From contig JAMLGZ010000001.1 of the NCBI GenBank assembly GCA_023957385.1, positions 978,923 through 1,042,922 of the forward strand: a stretch of DNA of 64,000 bases. The letters run 5' to 3'. The translations under genes and the position numbers were made by a program. Shown piece after piece: positions 46,387 to 57,126 of the stretch; position 1 is the stretch's first letter; every line of letters starts with the position of its first letter. The stretch comes from Brumimicrobium sp. GTDB taxonomy: Bacteria; Bacteroidota; Bacteroidia; Flavobacteriales_D; Crocinitomicaceae. The notes under the pieces are model-generated. The model saw only the letters and a program-made list of their open reading frames with translations, had not been told where the DNA came from and made no database searches.

Positions 46387-46662
46387 ATGTCACAATTAAA
46401 ACCATTAAATGACCGGGTGCTAATTGAGCCAATGGCAGCAGAAGAAAAAACTGCAAGTGGAATAATTATTCCAGATACAGCAAAAGATAAACCAGTAAGA
46501 GGAACAGTAGTAGCTGTTGGGAAAGGCAAGAAAGATGAGCCTATGACAGTGAAGGAAGGAGATATTGTTTTGTATGGTGAATATTCTGGAACGGAAATCA
46601 AGATTGATGGAAAAGCATTCTTAATAATGAGGGAGGCTGACATCTATGGAGTTTTTAAATAA
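46387..46662 (+). CDS. groS: Co-chaperonin GroES
   Basis: Lid of the GroEL folding chamber. The 91 residues contain the standard opening [20 protein letters not shown], the mobile loop [15 protein letters not shown] and the C-terminal [16 protein letters not shown]. It is 34 bases upstream of groEL and lies behind a sigma-54-type promoter instead of a standard TAnnTTTG box. Confidence 0.97.
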   Translation: MSQLKPLNDRVLIEPMAAEEKTASGIIIPDTAKDKPVRGTVVAVGKGKKDEPMTVKEGDIVLYGEYSGTEIKIDGKAFLIMREADIYGVFK

Positions 46663-46684
46663 TTAATTCAAACGATTTAGCTAA

Positions 46685-48334
<1,650 letters not shown>

Positions 48335-48388
48335 GATATGAGTTGTATCTCCTTAATAGGTATTACAAGCTTTAGATCAATATAAGCA

Positions 48389-48423
48389 TAAAAAAAGAGA
48401 TGGATATCCATCTCTTTTTTTAG
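48389..48423. terminator. Bidirectional terminator between groEL and the acidic-protein gene
   Basis: The perfect palindrome AAAAAAGAGATGG/CCATCTCTTTTTT around AT(AT) lies between convergent genes, with a T run on each strand. Confidence 0.9.
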
Positions 48424-48445
48424 TTTTTATCTTTTTGAAGTTTGA

Positions 48446-48835
48446 TTAGAAATCGTCATCATCCATATCATCTTCGTCGTAATCATCATCTGGAATATCA
48501 TCCATATCATCTTCAGTGTCATCTACATCCTCCATTTCATCGTCTTCTTCAGCTATATTTCCTTCATACTCTTCTCTCACTTCTTCTTTTAAGAAACCAT
48601 CATCATCGTAATCATCATCGTCTTCGATAATTTCTTGTGCTTGAGTAACGGTCATCTTAATTAAGTAATAGAAATCATTTGTCTCGAAGGGCAATGCACT
48701 AACTGTGTTTCCGTCTTTATTGACAAATTTGATGAGGTGACCTTCAAATCCTTCAGGATAATGAAGCTTTATCATCTGTTTCACTTCTTTATCCAATTTG
48801 ATATAATCTTTAACTACTCTTGGTTTATTATTCAT
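48446..48835 (-). CDS. Conserved hypothetical protein with poly-acidic tail
   Basis: A 129-residue protein. The N-terminal 75 residues form a compact domain (PRVVKDYIKLDKEVKQMIKL, YPEGFEGHLIKFVNKDG, ALPFETNDFYYLIKMTV). The last ~55 residues are almost wholly Asp/Glu, ending DDDYDEDDMDDDDF. Homologues are widespread in Bacteroidota and sometimes misnamed DNA primase; no primase motif is present. The acidic tail suggests interaction with basic proteins or metals, which is conjecture. It has a probable promoter of its own. Confidence 0.8.
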   Translation of the reverse strand: MNNKPRVVKDYIKLDKEVKQMIKLHYPEGFEGHLIKFVNKDGNTVSALPFETNDFYYLIKMTVTQAQEIIEDDDDYDDDGFLKEEVREEYEGNIAEEDDEMEDVDDTEDDMDDIPDDDYDEDDMDDDDF

Positions 48836-48866
48836 GATTTTAATACTTCTACTTTATTTTGTGCTT

Positions 48867-48895
48867 CAAAAATATGAATTCTTCTATTACTTCAA
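48867..48895 (-). promoter_or_regulatory. Promoter of the acidic-protein gene
   Basis: Minus strand: TTG (48895-48893), 18 bases, TATTTTTG (48874-48867), a full -7 match with a slightly short spacer. Confidence 0.5.
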
Positions 48896-49086
48896 AAAAA
48901 AATAAAACTTTATTCAAAAAAAATATATTATTTCCCCCATTATATTTTTATAAAAAGGGACACAATAGGTGTTATTGTATAAAACATCTTACATTATTAG
49001 GCACTTTTAGAGGGTGAAACTGAATATTTCTTATTTCATATCCAACAATCCATTAGAATATTTATTTTTGCATTATCATTTTGCTC

Positions 49087-50094
49087 ATGGAAAACGTGAA
49101 ACAATATAAATCAATTGGCATTATAGGCGGAGGTAGCTGGGCAACGGCTATTGTTAAGATATTGACTGAAAATGTAAATCAACTGAATTGGTTTATTAGA
49201 GATGAAAATGCCATTGAATATATCAAAAAATATGGTAAAAATCTAAAATATCTTCAATCGGTAGATTTAAAAGTAGATAAGCTTAAATTGAGTAATGATT
49301 TAGTTGAGGTAATTAAGAATTCTGAGATTATTATTATTGCAACACCGTCTGCTTTTTTAGTGTCGTTATTTGAAGATTTCCCTATTGAATTATTTAAGAA
49401 TAAAATTGTTTTTTCAGCTGTTAAAGGAATTATACCTGAATATCATTCGATCCCTGCACGATTTATCCACAAGACTTTTAATATTCCGTATGATAATATA
49501 GGAATAATATGTGGTCCATGTCACGCAGAAGAAGTTGCACTGGAACGATTATCTTATTTAACTATTGCTTGTCAAGATGAAGAGATAGCAGATGAAGTGT
49601 CAGAATATTTTACTACGCGTTATATTAAAACTACGGTAAGTGATGATCTTTTGGGGACGGAATTTTCTGCAATTTTAAAAAATATCTATGCTGTTGCCTC
49701 TGGTATTTGTTCCGGTTTAGGTTATGGTGATAATTTCCAAGCTGTTTTAATTTCTAATGCTATTCAAGAAATTGAAAATTTTATTGATGAGGTGAATCCA
49801 CTGCATAGAGATGTAAAATCAAGTGCTTATTTAGGAGATTTACTAGTTACTTGTTATTCTCGTTTTTCTCGTAATAGAACATTCGGGTATATGATTGGGA
49901 AAGGGTATTCTGTAAAAACTGCTCAAATGGAAATGGAGATGGTAGCAGAAGGTTATTATGCATTGAAATCTATCATGGAAATTAATAAGAAGTTTAATGT
50001 AGAATTGCCAATTATTGAGGCTGTAAATAATATTATTTACGAGAAGATATCCCCAGTAATTGAGATAAAAATTCTAACTGAAAAATTAAGTTAG
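49087..50094 (+). CDS. gpsA: NAD(P)-dependent glycerol-3-phosphate dehydrogenase
   Basis: Makes sn-glycerol 3-phosphate from dihydroxyacetone phosphate for phospholipid synthesis. From the ATG at 49087 it has 335 residues; the TTG at 49081 is less likely. The nucleotide-binding loop is GIIGGGSWATAIVKIL. Other marks are GIICGPCHAEEVALE, the catalytic Lys region EFSAILKNIYAVASGI and SSAYLGDLLVTCYSRFSRNR (in part). A TATTTTTG box lies at 49063-49070 without a clear -33 element. Confidence 0.92.
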   Translation: MENVKQYKSIGIIGGGSWATAIVKILTENVNQLNWFIRDENAIEYIKKYGKNLKYLQSVDLKVDKLKLSNDLVEVIKNSEIIIIATPSAFLVSLFEDFPIELFKNKIVFSAVKGIIPEYHSIPARFIHKTFNIPYDNIGIICGPCHAEEVALERLSYLTIACQDEEIADEVSEYFTTRYIKTTVSDDLLGTEFSAILKNIYAVASGICSGLGYGDNFQAVLISNAIQEIENFIDEVNPLHRDVKSSAYLGDLLVTCYSRFSRNRTFGYMIGKGYSVKTAQMEMEMVAEGYYALKSIMEINKKFNVELPIIEAVNNIIYEKISPVIEIKILTEKLS

Positions 50095-50102
50095 TTTCGC
50101 CT

Positions 50103-50501
50103 TTAATTCAGTTTGTTTTGATATTCTAAATGGAAACGTGGTACTTCTACCTTAAACTGTTTTGTTTGCTCTCCTTTATCGTTTACTGTTACAAAATTAT
50201 AGTAACCTTCCATATAGCCTAATTCTGAAGATAAATCACAACCAGAGGTGTACACATGGGATTCGCCCGGCTCTAAAACGGGTTGCTCTCCTATAATCCC
50301 TTTCCCTTCAACAATACGGGTAGGAGCCAAGGAGTCCACTATTCTCCAATAGCGAGAGAGTAACTGTACACGGGAAGTACTTAGATTCTCAATTTTAACA
50401 CTGTAATTGAAAAAGTATAATTGTTTATTCAATTGCGTTAAATCCGGTCTGAAAGTTGTGCTAACAGTTATTTTGATTCCTTTTGTAATGGCAACACTCA
50501 T
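50103..50501 (-). CDS. apaG: ApaG domain protein
   Basis: A 132-residue beta-sandwich protein of the ApaG family. The signature is complete: YFFNYSVKIENLSTSRVQLLSRYWRI (in part), EGKGIIGEQPVLEPGESHVYTSGCDL (in part) and GYMEGYYNFV. Linked in enterobacteria to Co2+/Mg2+ tolerance and diadenosine tetraphosphate genes; the molecular role is unknown. It converges on gpsA and has its own promoter. Confidence 0.93.
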   Translation of the reverse strand: MSVAITKGIKITVSTTFRPDLTQLNKQLYFFNYSVKIENLSTSRVQLLSRYWRIVDSLAPTRIVEGKGIIGEQPVLEPGESHVYTSGCDLSSELGYMEGYYNFVTVNDKGEQTKQFKVEVPRFHLEYQNKLN

Positions 50502-50524
50502 AAAATGTATTCATTTGATTTCTG

Positions 50525-50555
50525 TAAATATATAATAATTATTTTAAGTTAACAA
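50525..50555 (-). promoter_or_regulatory. Promoter of apaG
   Basis: Minus strand: TTG (50555-50553), 20 bases, TATATTTA (50532-50525), one mismatch from TAnnTTTG. The gap 50502-50863 (362 bases) holds only this and the nqr promoter; no gene or stable RNA is evident in it. Confidence 0.6.
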
Positions 50556-50805
50556 ATAGGTAATGTTTTTCTTTATTGCCTGAACAAATCGTGTAATTCC
50601 GCCAGTTCATTAATTAAAATCAATTTTATAATTGCATAAATAAGTTATATTAATCTTTATTCTAATTTAACTTAAGCTTTGATTTCCTTTCTTGTCTTGA
50701 GTTATGGTGAATTTAGTTTTTTTTTGAAGAAAAAGATAAGTTTGTATTATTTACTTATCTAGAATCATTCTAAATTAAAAAATAAAAAAAAATATTTCCC
50801 TTTTG

Positions 50806-50837
50806 TTGGATAAAAGTTTAACAAAGTTATAATTTTG
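50806..50837 (+). promoter_or_regulatory. Promoter of the nqr operon
   Basis: TTG (50806-50808), 21 bases, TAATTTTG (50830-50837). The nqrA ATG follows 26 bases on. Confidence 0.7.
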
Positions 50838-50863
50838 CCTAGACTTTAAAAGTTTATAGAGAC

Positions 50864-52225
50864 ATGCCAAATACGGTAAAACTAAAGAAAGGCCTTGATA
50901 TTAAGTTGCTTGGAGAAGCAGATCAGGTCATCATCGAGGCGAAAAAGCCTACTGTAGTTGCGATAAAGCCTACAGATTTTCATGGATTAAATCCAAAAGT
51001 AGTTATTAAAGAGGGGGAAGAGGTTAAGCGCGGACAAGTGTTTATGTATGACAAAAACAATGAATCCGTTAAATTTGCATCTCCTGTTAATGGAACTTTA
51101 ACTGAAATTGTGAGAGGAGAAAAAAGAAAGATTCTTGCAATCAAAATTAATGTTCTAGACAAGGATGACTGTGAGCAAGTTAATGTTGGAGATTTAGCAT
51201 CAATGTCAAGAGAACAGGTGAAGCAAGTCTTGTTAGACGGAGGAATGTGGCCTTTTTTAAAGCAACGTCCTTTGGATAAGATAGCGAATCCTGAGGTAAC
51301 TCCTAAAGCAATTTTTATTTCATCTTTCGACTCTGCTCCATTGGCACCGGATTATGATTTTATTATGCATGATCAGGGAGCTTTTTTTCAAAAAGGGATA
51401 GATGCAATAGCTAAACTAACAGATGGTAAGGTTCATTTAACTCTAAACGGAGATCAAACAGCTGATGCGACTTTCACAAATGCTAAGAATGTTCAGATTA
51501 ATACAATTTTTGGAAAGCACCCTGCTGGAAATGTTGGAACTCAAATTCATCACTTTGATCCAATTAACAAAGGAGAATTTGTATTTACTATCAATCCTAT
51601 AGATGTTGTTATTATTGGTAAATTCTTTACAGATGGTAAATTTGATTCTTCAAGAATTGTTGCTCTAACAGGTTCGGAAGCAAAAAATAGAAAATATTAT
51701 AAAACAATTATAGGAGCTCAAGTTTCTTCTATTATTGATGGAAATATGGAAGAAGGGAATGTGAGAGTGATTAGTGGAAATGCACTAACTGGAGATAATG
51801 TTGGGAAAGATGGTTTCTTAGGATACTATTCTTCTCAAATAACTTTATTACCAGAAGGAAATCATTTGAAATTCTTCTTAACTAAGGGTTGGCTGGGATT
51901 AGGATTTGACAAATATTCTAGTCACCGTTTATTCCCAACTTGGATTACTCCAAATTCTAAAAAACGTTTGGATACAAATCTAAATGGTGAGGAAAGAGGT
52001 TTTGTGGTAACTGGAGAAATGGAAAAAGTATTTCCTTTTGATATTTTACCTATGTATCTTATTAAAGCAATCATAGTGAATGATATTGAGAAGATGGAAC
52101 AACTTGGTATTTATGAAGTAGCGCCTGAAGATTTTGCGCTTTGTGAATATGTATGTACTTCCAAAATTGAAATTCAGGATATCGTTCGAAAAGGATTGGA
52201 TGTGATCGAAGAAGAATGTATGTAA
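50864..52225 (+). CDS. nqrA: Na+-translocating NADH:quinone reductase subunit A
   Basis: Peripheral cytoplasmic subunit of the sodium-pumping NADH:ubiquinone/menaquinone oxidoreductase. The 453 residues are full length. Family marks are LKKGLDIKLLGEA, the biotinyl-like motif GEEVKRGQVFMYDK and GGMWPFLKQRPLDKIANPE. First of six consecutive nqr genes, with a good promoter. The pump sets a Na+ gradient, which suggests a marine or salt-using organism. Confidence 0.96.
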   Translation: MPNTVKLKKGLDIKLLGEADQVIIEAKKPTVVAIKPTDFHGLNPKVVIKEGEEVKRGQVFMYDKNNESVKFASPVNGTLTEIVRGEKRKILAIKINVLDKDDCEQVNVGDLASMSREQVKQVLLDGGMWPFLKQRPLDKIANPEVTPKAIFISSFDSAPLAPDYDFIMHDQGAFFQKGIDAIAKLTDGKVHLTLNGDQTADATFTNAKNVQINTIFGKHPAGNVGTQIHHFDPINKGEFVFTINPIDVVIIGKFFTDGKFDSSRIVALTGSEAKNRKYYKTIIGAQVSSIIDGNMEEGNVRVISGNALTGDNVGKDGFLGYYSSQITLLPEGNHLKFFLTKGWLGLGFDKYSSHRLFPTWITPNSKKRLDTNLNGEERGFVVTGEMEKVFPFDILPMYLIKAIIVNDIEKMEQLGIYEVAPEDFALCEYVCTSKIEIQDIVRKGLDVIEEECM

Positions 52226-52243
52226 AACTTAAATTGTAAGAAA

Positions 52244-53521
52244 TTGAAAGCATTAGAAAATTTTGTAGAAAACTTAGAGCCTAAATTTGTAAAAGGCGGT
52301 AAGTGGGAAAAGATGCATCCATTATATGAGACGCTTGCTACGTTTTTATTTACACCAAAGCATACAACTCAAAAAGGAGCGCATATCCGTGATGGAGTGG
52401 ATTTAAAGAGAACAATGTTTACTGTGATTATAGCTTTAATTCCGGCTCTATTATTTGGTATTTATAATACAGGTCATTGGCATTATTCTATTATGGCAGA
52501 TTTTGACCCTGCTACGTATGGTGCTTATGCCGATTATATGGCAGGTTTTGGAGATAAAGTTCTTTATGGACTTGGTAAAGTTTTACCTCTTATTATAGTG
52601 TCTTATGCTGTAGGTCTTGGAGTTGAATTTATTTTTGGATTCATGAGAGGACATAGTTTGCATGAAGGATTCTTAGTGACAGGGATGTTAATCCCATTAA
52701 TTATGCCTGCTGATATTCCACTTTGGATGGTAGCTGTTGGAACTGCTTTTGCCGTTTTAATGGGAAAAGAAGTTTTTGGAGGAACAGGTATGAATGTGGT
52801 AAATATTGCATTACTAACTAGAGCATTCCTATTCTTTGCGTATCCCACTAAAATGTCAGGAGATATTGTATGGAAATCCGGAACGGCTGATTTATTGGCA
52901 AAAAATGGAGGGATGATGCCTGATGGTGTTTCTGGTGCAACAGCATTGGGCGACTTGGCAACGTTTACTGGAGATTCTCCGACTGTTGCCGGACAAATAT
53001 TGTCAGCTGACATGAGTCATGCTGAACTACTTTCTCATTTTGAAAAAGCGTACGATCCAATTGAGGCTGTTATTGGTATGATGCCTGGCTCTATTGGGGA
53101 AACCTCTTTTATTGCAATAATGATGGGGGCTGCTATCTTGTTATTTACAGGAGTTGCTTCTTGGAGAATTATTCTATCCTTTTTTGCAGGTGGTTTTATC
53201 TTTGGTTTATTAATGAATGGGTTGGGTCATAATGCATATCAAGAATTGCCAGCATATTATCATTTGATAATAGGAGGTTTTGCATTTGGAGCTGTATTCA
53301 TGGCTACAGATCCTGTAACCGCAGCACAAACCAATGTAGGGAAATTATGGTACGGATTCTTGGGAGGTATGTTCGTGATTTTACTGCGCGTATTAAATCC
53401 AGCATATCCAGAAGGAGTTATGTTAGCTATCTTATTAATGAACGTAACAGCACCTATTATTGACCATGTTGTGGTTCAAAGAAATATAGCAAGACGTACA
53501 AAACGATTAAAAACAGCATAA
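52244..53521 (+). CDS. nqrB: Na+-translocating NADH:quinone reductase subunit B
   Basis: Polytopic subunit that carries covalent FMN and riboflavin and takes part in the Na+ path. The 425 residues start at a TTG (MKALENFVENLEPKF), which gives the normal N-terminus. Thr233 in GVSGATALG matches the SGAT motif where FMN is bound by a phosphoester link. About ten membrane helices are visible, including NVVNIALLTRAFLFF. It is 18 bases after nqrA. Confidence 0.95.
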   Translation: MKALENFVENLEPKFVKGGKWEKMHPLYETLATFLFTPKHTTQKGAHIRDGVDLKRTMFTVIIALIPALLFGIYNTGHWHYSIMADFDPATYGAYADYMAGFGDKVLYGLGKVLPLIIVSYAVGLGVEFIFGFMRGHSLHEGFLVTGMLIPLIMPADIPLWMVAVGTAFAVLMGKEVFGGTGMNVVNIALLTRAFLFFAYPTKMSGDIVWKSGTADLLAKNGGMMPDGVSGATALGDLATFTGDSPTVAGQILSADMSHAELLSHFEKAYDPIEAVIGMMPGSIGETSFIAIMMGAAILLFTGVASWRIILSFFAGGFIFGLLMNGLGHNAYQELPAYYHLIIGGFAFGAVFMATDPVTAAQTNVGKLWYGFLGGMFVILLRVLNPAYPEGVMLAILLMNVTAPIIDHVVVQRNIARRTKRLKTA

Positions 53522-53523
53522 TC

Positions 53524-54246
53524 ATGAAATTCAATAAAGATAAAAACGGGTTTACATTTGCATTCTCAATTATAATGGTTGTTATTGTTGGGGTAGCTCT
53601 TTCAGCTTTATCATTAGGGTTAACTCCTCAAAAGCAAGCAAATGTAGAAGCTAAGAAGAAGATTAATATTCTTTCTGCTATGGGGATAGATGCAAACCGT
53701 AGTAATGTGGCAAAAATTTATGACGAACATATCAAAAATAGTTATGTTGTTAACTCTAGTGGGGATTTAGTGGAAAATCTTCCTGCTGAAAAACAGGCGT
53801 TTAATCTGGATGTTCTAAAACAGATGCGTGATAAGACGATAAGTGTAGAAGATAGATTGTATCCTGTTTTTGAGGCAGTAAATGAAGAAGGTGAAAATGT
53901 ATATGTTTTACCAATGGCTGGTAAGGGTCTTTGGGGACCAATTTGGGGATTCATTTCCATTTCAGATGATAGAGAAACAATCTCTGGTGTATCTTTTGAC
54001 CACCAAGGAGAGACTCCTGGATTAGGAGCAGAAATCGCTCAACATTTCTTCCAAAAACAGTGGGTTGGAGAAAAAATATCTACTGAAGGAAGTCCTATTT
54101 ATATCAATGTTGTAAAAGACGGATCTGGTAAAGAACCAGAAAGAGTGGATGGGATTACTGGAGGAACTGTTACTTCGAAAGGGGTAGAAAGAATGGTAAA
54201 TGAAACTATGAATGTTTATATTAAGTATTTTAACAAAATTAAATAA
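53524..54246 (+). CDS. nqrC: Na+-translocating NADH:quinone reductase subunit C
   Basis: Single-span subunit with a periplasmic FMN-binding domain. The 240 residues have a helix at about 10-30 and the FMN region GETPGLGAEIAQ (162-173). The flavinylation motif appears as TGGT (212-215), so Thr215 is the probable attachment residue in place of the classic SGAT. It starts 2 bases after nqrB. Attachment needs the ApbE transferase, which is not in the window. Confidence 0.94.
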   Translation: MKFNKDKNGFTFAFSIIMVVIVGVALSALSLGLTPQKQANVEAKKKINILSAMGIDANRSNVAKIYDEHIKNSYVVNSSGDLVENLPAEKQAFNLDVLKQMRDKTISVEDRLYPVFEAVNEEGENVYVLPMAGKGLWGPIWGFISISDDRETISGVSFDHQGETPGLGAEIAQHFFQKQWVGEKISTEGSPIYINVVKDGSGKEPERVDGITGGTVTSKGVERMVNETMNVYIKYFNKIK

Positions 54247-54252
54247 AGGGTT

Positions 54253-54945
54253 ATGAGTACTACAGAAGAAGTTGCAAAAAAGAGAGAACCTAAGGAACCT
54301 CTTTTTTCTAAAAAGAATAAAAAATTAGTTACTGAGCCTCTTGGAGATAATAACCCAGTTACAGTTCAGATTCTTGGTATTTGTTCTGCATTAGCAATTA
54401 CTGTACAAATTGAACAAGCATTCTGGATGTCTGTATCAGTATTATTTGTGTTAATAGCAGGAAACGTAGTGATCTCAGCTTTACGTAATTTAATACCTTC
54501 TAGAATTCGTATCATCGCACAATTAGTTATTGCTGCGACGTTAGTAATTATTGTTGATGAGGTATTGAAAGCTTATGTTCCAGATGTTTCTGAAAAACTA
54601 TCTGTTTTCGTAGGACTAATTATTACAAACTGTATCTTGATGGGACGTTTTGAAGCTTTTGCGATGGCAAATAAACCATGGCCTTCCGCTTTAGACGCAG
54701 TTGGTAACGGTTTAGGATATGCTTGGGTATTAATGGTGGTTTCTTTTGTAAGAGAATTATTGGGTTCTGGTAAACTTTGGGGCGCTAATATTTTTGGAAG
54801 CAATCTACCAGGAGAAGAAAGTGGTTTATATGCTATGGGGTATATGAATAATAATATGATGATTCTTCCTCCAATGGCCTTAATAGTAATTGGTATTATT
54901 ATTTGGGTTCAGAGATATAGAAATAGAGCATTGATTGAAGAATAA
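54253..54945 (+). CDS. nqrD: Na+-translocating NADH:quinone reductase subunit D
   Basis: Integral subunit of 230 residues with six helices. The family segment IVDEVLKAYVPDVSEKLSVF (in part) and LIITNCILMGRFEAFAMANKPWPSALDA (in part) are diagnostic; the conserved Cys in NCILMGR is one of the ligands of the membrane-embedded iron site with NqrE. It follows nqrC by 6 bases. Confidence 0.95.
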   Translation: MSTTEEVAKKREPKEPLFSKKNKKLVTEPLGDNNPVTVQILGICSALAITVQIEQAFWMSVSVLFVLIAGNVVISALRNLIPSRIRIIAQLVIAATLVIIVDEVLKAYVPDVSEKLSVFVGLIITNCILMGRFEAFAMANKPWPSALDAVGNGLGYAWVLMVVSFVRELLGSGKLWGANIFGSNLPGEESGLYAMGYMNNNMMILPPMALIVIGIIIWVQRYRNRALIEE

Positions 54946-54968
54946 TAGTTTACTTTAAAATTGAATTT

Positions 54969-55697
54969 ATGGAAAGTACATTAGATATATTTGTTAAAGC
55001 CATCTTTACTGAGAATATGATATTTGCATATTTCTTAGGGATGTGCTCCTATTTGGCGGTTTCCAAAACAGTAAAGACTGCTGTTGGATTAGGAGCTGCT
55101 GTTATCTTCGTAATGGCTGTTACGATTCCGGCTAACTACGTGTTAGAAAATTACATTTTGAAAGAGGGCGCTCTCGTTTGGTTAAATCCTGAATATGGAG
55201 TGAATGGTTCTCAAACTATTGATTTAAGTTTCCTTTCTTTCATTATGTTTATTGCAGTAGTTGCTGCTATTGTTCAGCTAGTAGAAATGATTGTTGAAAA
55301 ATTCCTTCCAACCTTATATGGTGCATTAGGTATCTTTCTACCATTGATTGCTGTTAACTGTGCAATTCTAGGAGGTGCTTTATTTATGCAAGATCGTCAG
55401 TATTCTACATTATTAGATGCTACTTCTTTCGGTATTGGTTCTGGAGTTGGATGGTTTATTGCTATTGTCCTTCTAGCAGCTATTCGTGAAAAAATTAAGT
55501 ACTCAAAAACACCAGCACCTCTAAGAGGAATTGGTATTACCTTTATTGTTACTGGTTTGATGGGAATTGGATTTATGAGTTTTACAGGAATTGAATATGG
55601 CAAGAAGAAACCAGCTGCAAAGGCTGCTGATAAAGCAAAGATTGAAGTGAAAAGTGATATTCAGACTTCTCAATTAATTATTAATAAAAAAGACTAG
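54969..55697 (+). CDS. nqrE: Na+-translocating NADH:quinone reductase subunit E
   Basis: Integral partner of NqrD. The core of about 205 residues has six helices with AVNCAILGGALFMQDRQY carrying the conserved Cys, and SFGIGSGVGWFIAIVLLAAI. Unlike the usual ~200-residue protein, this one has a hydrophilic Lys/Ala-rich C-terminal extension (about 208-242, GKKKPAAKAADKAKIEVK). The extension follows the last helix; its use is unknown. Confidence 0.94.
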   Translation: MESTLDIFVKAIFTENMIFAYFLGMCSYLAVSKTVKTAVGLGAAVIFVMAVTIPANYVLENYILKEGALVWLNPEYGVNGSQTIDLSFLSFIMFIAVVAAIVQLVEMIVEKFLPTLYGALGIFLPLIAVNCAILGGALFMQDRQYSTLLDATSFGIGSGVGWFIAIVLLAAIREKIKYSKTPAPLRGIGITFIVTGLMGIGFMSFTGIEYGKKKPAAKAADKAKIEVKSDIQTSQLIINKKD

Positions 55698-55702
55698 ATC
55701 AA

Positions 55703-57001
55703 ATGGGATTTGCAATTATTGTTACCGTTATAGTTTTCTTACTAGCTATGCTAGTTTTAGTTTCTATGCTTCTTTATGTAAAGGCTAAAGTGGCGCCTGA
55801 AGGTAAAATGAAAATTACAATTAATGATGATAAAGTATTAGAGGTAGATGGTGGAGATTCTTTATTAACTACTCTTGCTAATCAAAAGGTGTTCTTGGCT
55901 TCTGCTTGTGGAGGGCAAGGTACTTGTGGAGAGTGTAAATGTGTTGTTCTTGAAGGTGGTGGATCTATCCTTCCTACTGAAGAGCCACACTTTTCTCGTA
56001 AGGAAATTGCTGGTAATTTACGACTAAGCTGTCAAGTAAAGGTAAAACAAGATATGAAAATTGTCGTGCCTGAAGCTGTGATGGGTGTAAAAGAGTGGGA
56101 AGCAAAAGTAGTTTCTAATTATAATGTGGCTTCATTCATTAAAGAATTTGTGGTAGAGATTCCTGAAGATATGAATTATCGTGCGGGAGGATATATACAG
56201 ATTCGTGTTCCTGCTTGTACAATTGATTTTAAAACTATGGATATTACAGCTCACCCACAAGAACATCCGGGTGAACCTGATAAATTTCATGAAGAATGGG
56301 ATAAATTCAAATTATGGCCGCTTCAAATGGTGAATACTGAAGATGCTATCCGTGCTTATTCTATGGCTTCTTATCCTGCTGAAGGAAGAAGAATAATGTT
56401 GAATGTACGTATCGCTACACCACCATTTGATAGAAAAACAAATGATTGGATGAAAGTTAATCCAGGTATTGCTTCTTCATATATCTTTAATTTGAAACCA
56501 GGTGATCCTGCAATTGTTTCAGGACCTTATGGAGAATTCTTTATTAAAGAAGATTCTGATGCCGAAATGTTATACATTGGAGGTGGTGCTGGGATGGCTC
56601 CAATGCGCTCTCACTTATATCATTTATTTAAAACATTAAAGTCAGGACGTAAAGTTACTTTCTGGTATGGAGGACGTTCTAGAAGAGAACTATTCTATAT
56701 TGACCATTTTAGAGAATTGGAGAAAGAATTTCCAAACTTTAAATATTTCATTGTTCTTTCAGAACCTAGACCTGAAGATAATTGGACAACAAAAACAGAT
56801 GTGAATGATCCAAACGGGGATGGATTCCTTGGTTTTGTTCACCAAGCAGTTATCGATCAATATTTATCGAAGCACGAAGCTCCTGAGGATATTGAATTTT
56901 ATTTCTGTGGCCCTCCAATGATGAATAATGCCGTTGTTAAAATGTGCGACGATTGGGGAGTTCCTAAAGAAAATGTTTCATTCGATGATTTCGGAGGATA
57001 G
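55703..57001 (+). CDS. nqrF: Na+-translocating NADH:quinone reductase subunit F
   Basis: NADH-oxidising subunit. The 432 residues comprise an N-terminal membrane helix (about 3-27), a 2Fe-2S domain with Cys69, Cys75, Cys78 and Cys110, an FAD domain with RAYSMASYP and a NADH domain with YIGGGAGMAPMRSH and EFYFCGPPMMN. The C-terminus FDDFGG is complete. It ends the nqr operon, followed by a terminator. Confidence 0.96.
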   Translation: MGFAIIVTVIVFLLAMLVLVSMLLYVKAKVAPEGKMKITINDDKVLEVDGGDSLLTTLANQKVFLASACGGQGTCGECKCVVLEGGGSILPTEEPHFSRKEIAGNLRLSCQVKVKQDMKIVVPEAVMGVKEWEAKVVSNYNVASFIKEFVVEIPEDMNYRAGGYIQIRVPACTIDFKTMDITAHPQEHPGEPDKFHEEWDKFKLWPLQMVNTEDAIRAYSMASYPAEGRRIMLNVRIATPPFDRKTNDWMKVNPGIASSYIFNLKPGDPAIVSGPYGEFFIKEDSDAEMLYIGGGAGMAPMRSHLYHLFKTLKSGRKVTFWYGGRSRRELFYIDHFRELEKEFPNFKYFIVLSEPRPEDNWTTKTDVNDPNGDGFLGFVHQAVIDQYLSKHEAPEDIEFYFCGPPMMNNAVVKMCDDWGVPKENVSFDDFGG

Positions 57002-57022
57002 CATAAATCTTATTAAATAATT

Positions 57023-57055
57023 AAATGGTCAACAACTCTGTTGACCATTTTTTTT
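57023..57055 (+). terminator. Rho-independent terminator of the nqr operon
   Basis: A 12-bp stem AAATGGTCAACA/TGTTGACCATTT with loop ACTC, followed by a T run. Confidence 0.92.
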
Positions 57056-57126
57056 ATTCCTTTTAAATAATTCTTTAAATTGGTTAATTTTGTTGGAATT
57101 TAATGTCGTAATTTTAGATAAAACAA

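Noticed and set aside
48442..48630. A His/Leu-rich 62-codon plus-strand frame
   Set aside because: It is the complement of the Asp/Glu codon run of the acidic protein and is an artefact of GAT/GAC repeats.
48440..48640. Tandem ATC/GAT triplets as a CRISPR array or regulatory repeat
   Set aside because: The repeats are irregular codons of the acidic tail, with no spacer structure. No CRISPR array or cas gene is seen in the window.
50556..50805. A small gene or stable RNA in the long gap between apaG and nqrA
   Set aside because: Only AT-rich sequence without a long frame, hairpin series or tRNA/rRNA signature; the two promoters account for what is recognisable.
52603..53013. A 136-codon minus-strand frame inside nqrB
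   Set aside because: Antisense shadow of a certain gene, without start signals or recognisable domains.
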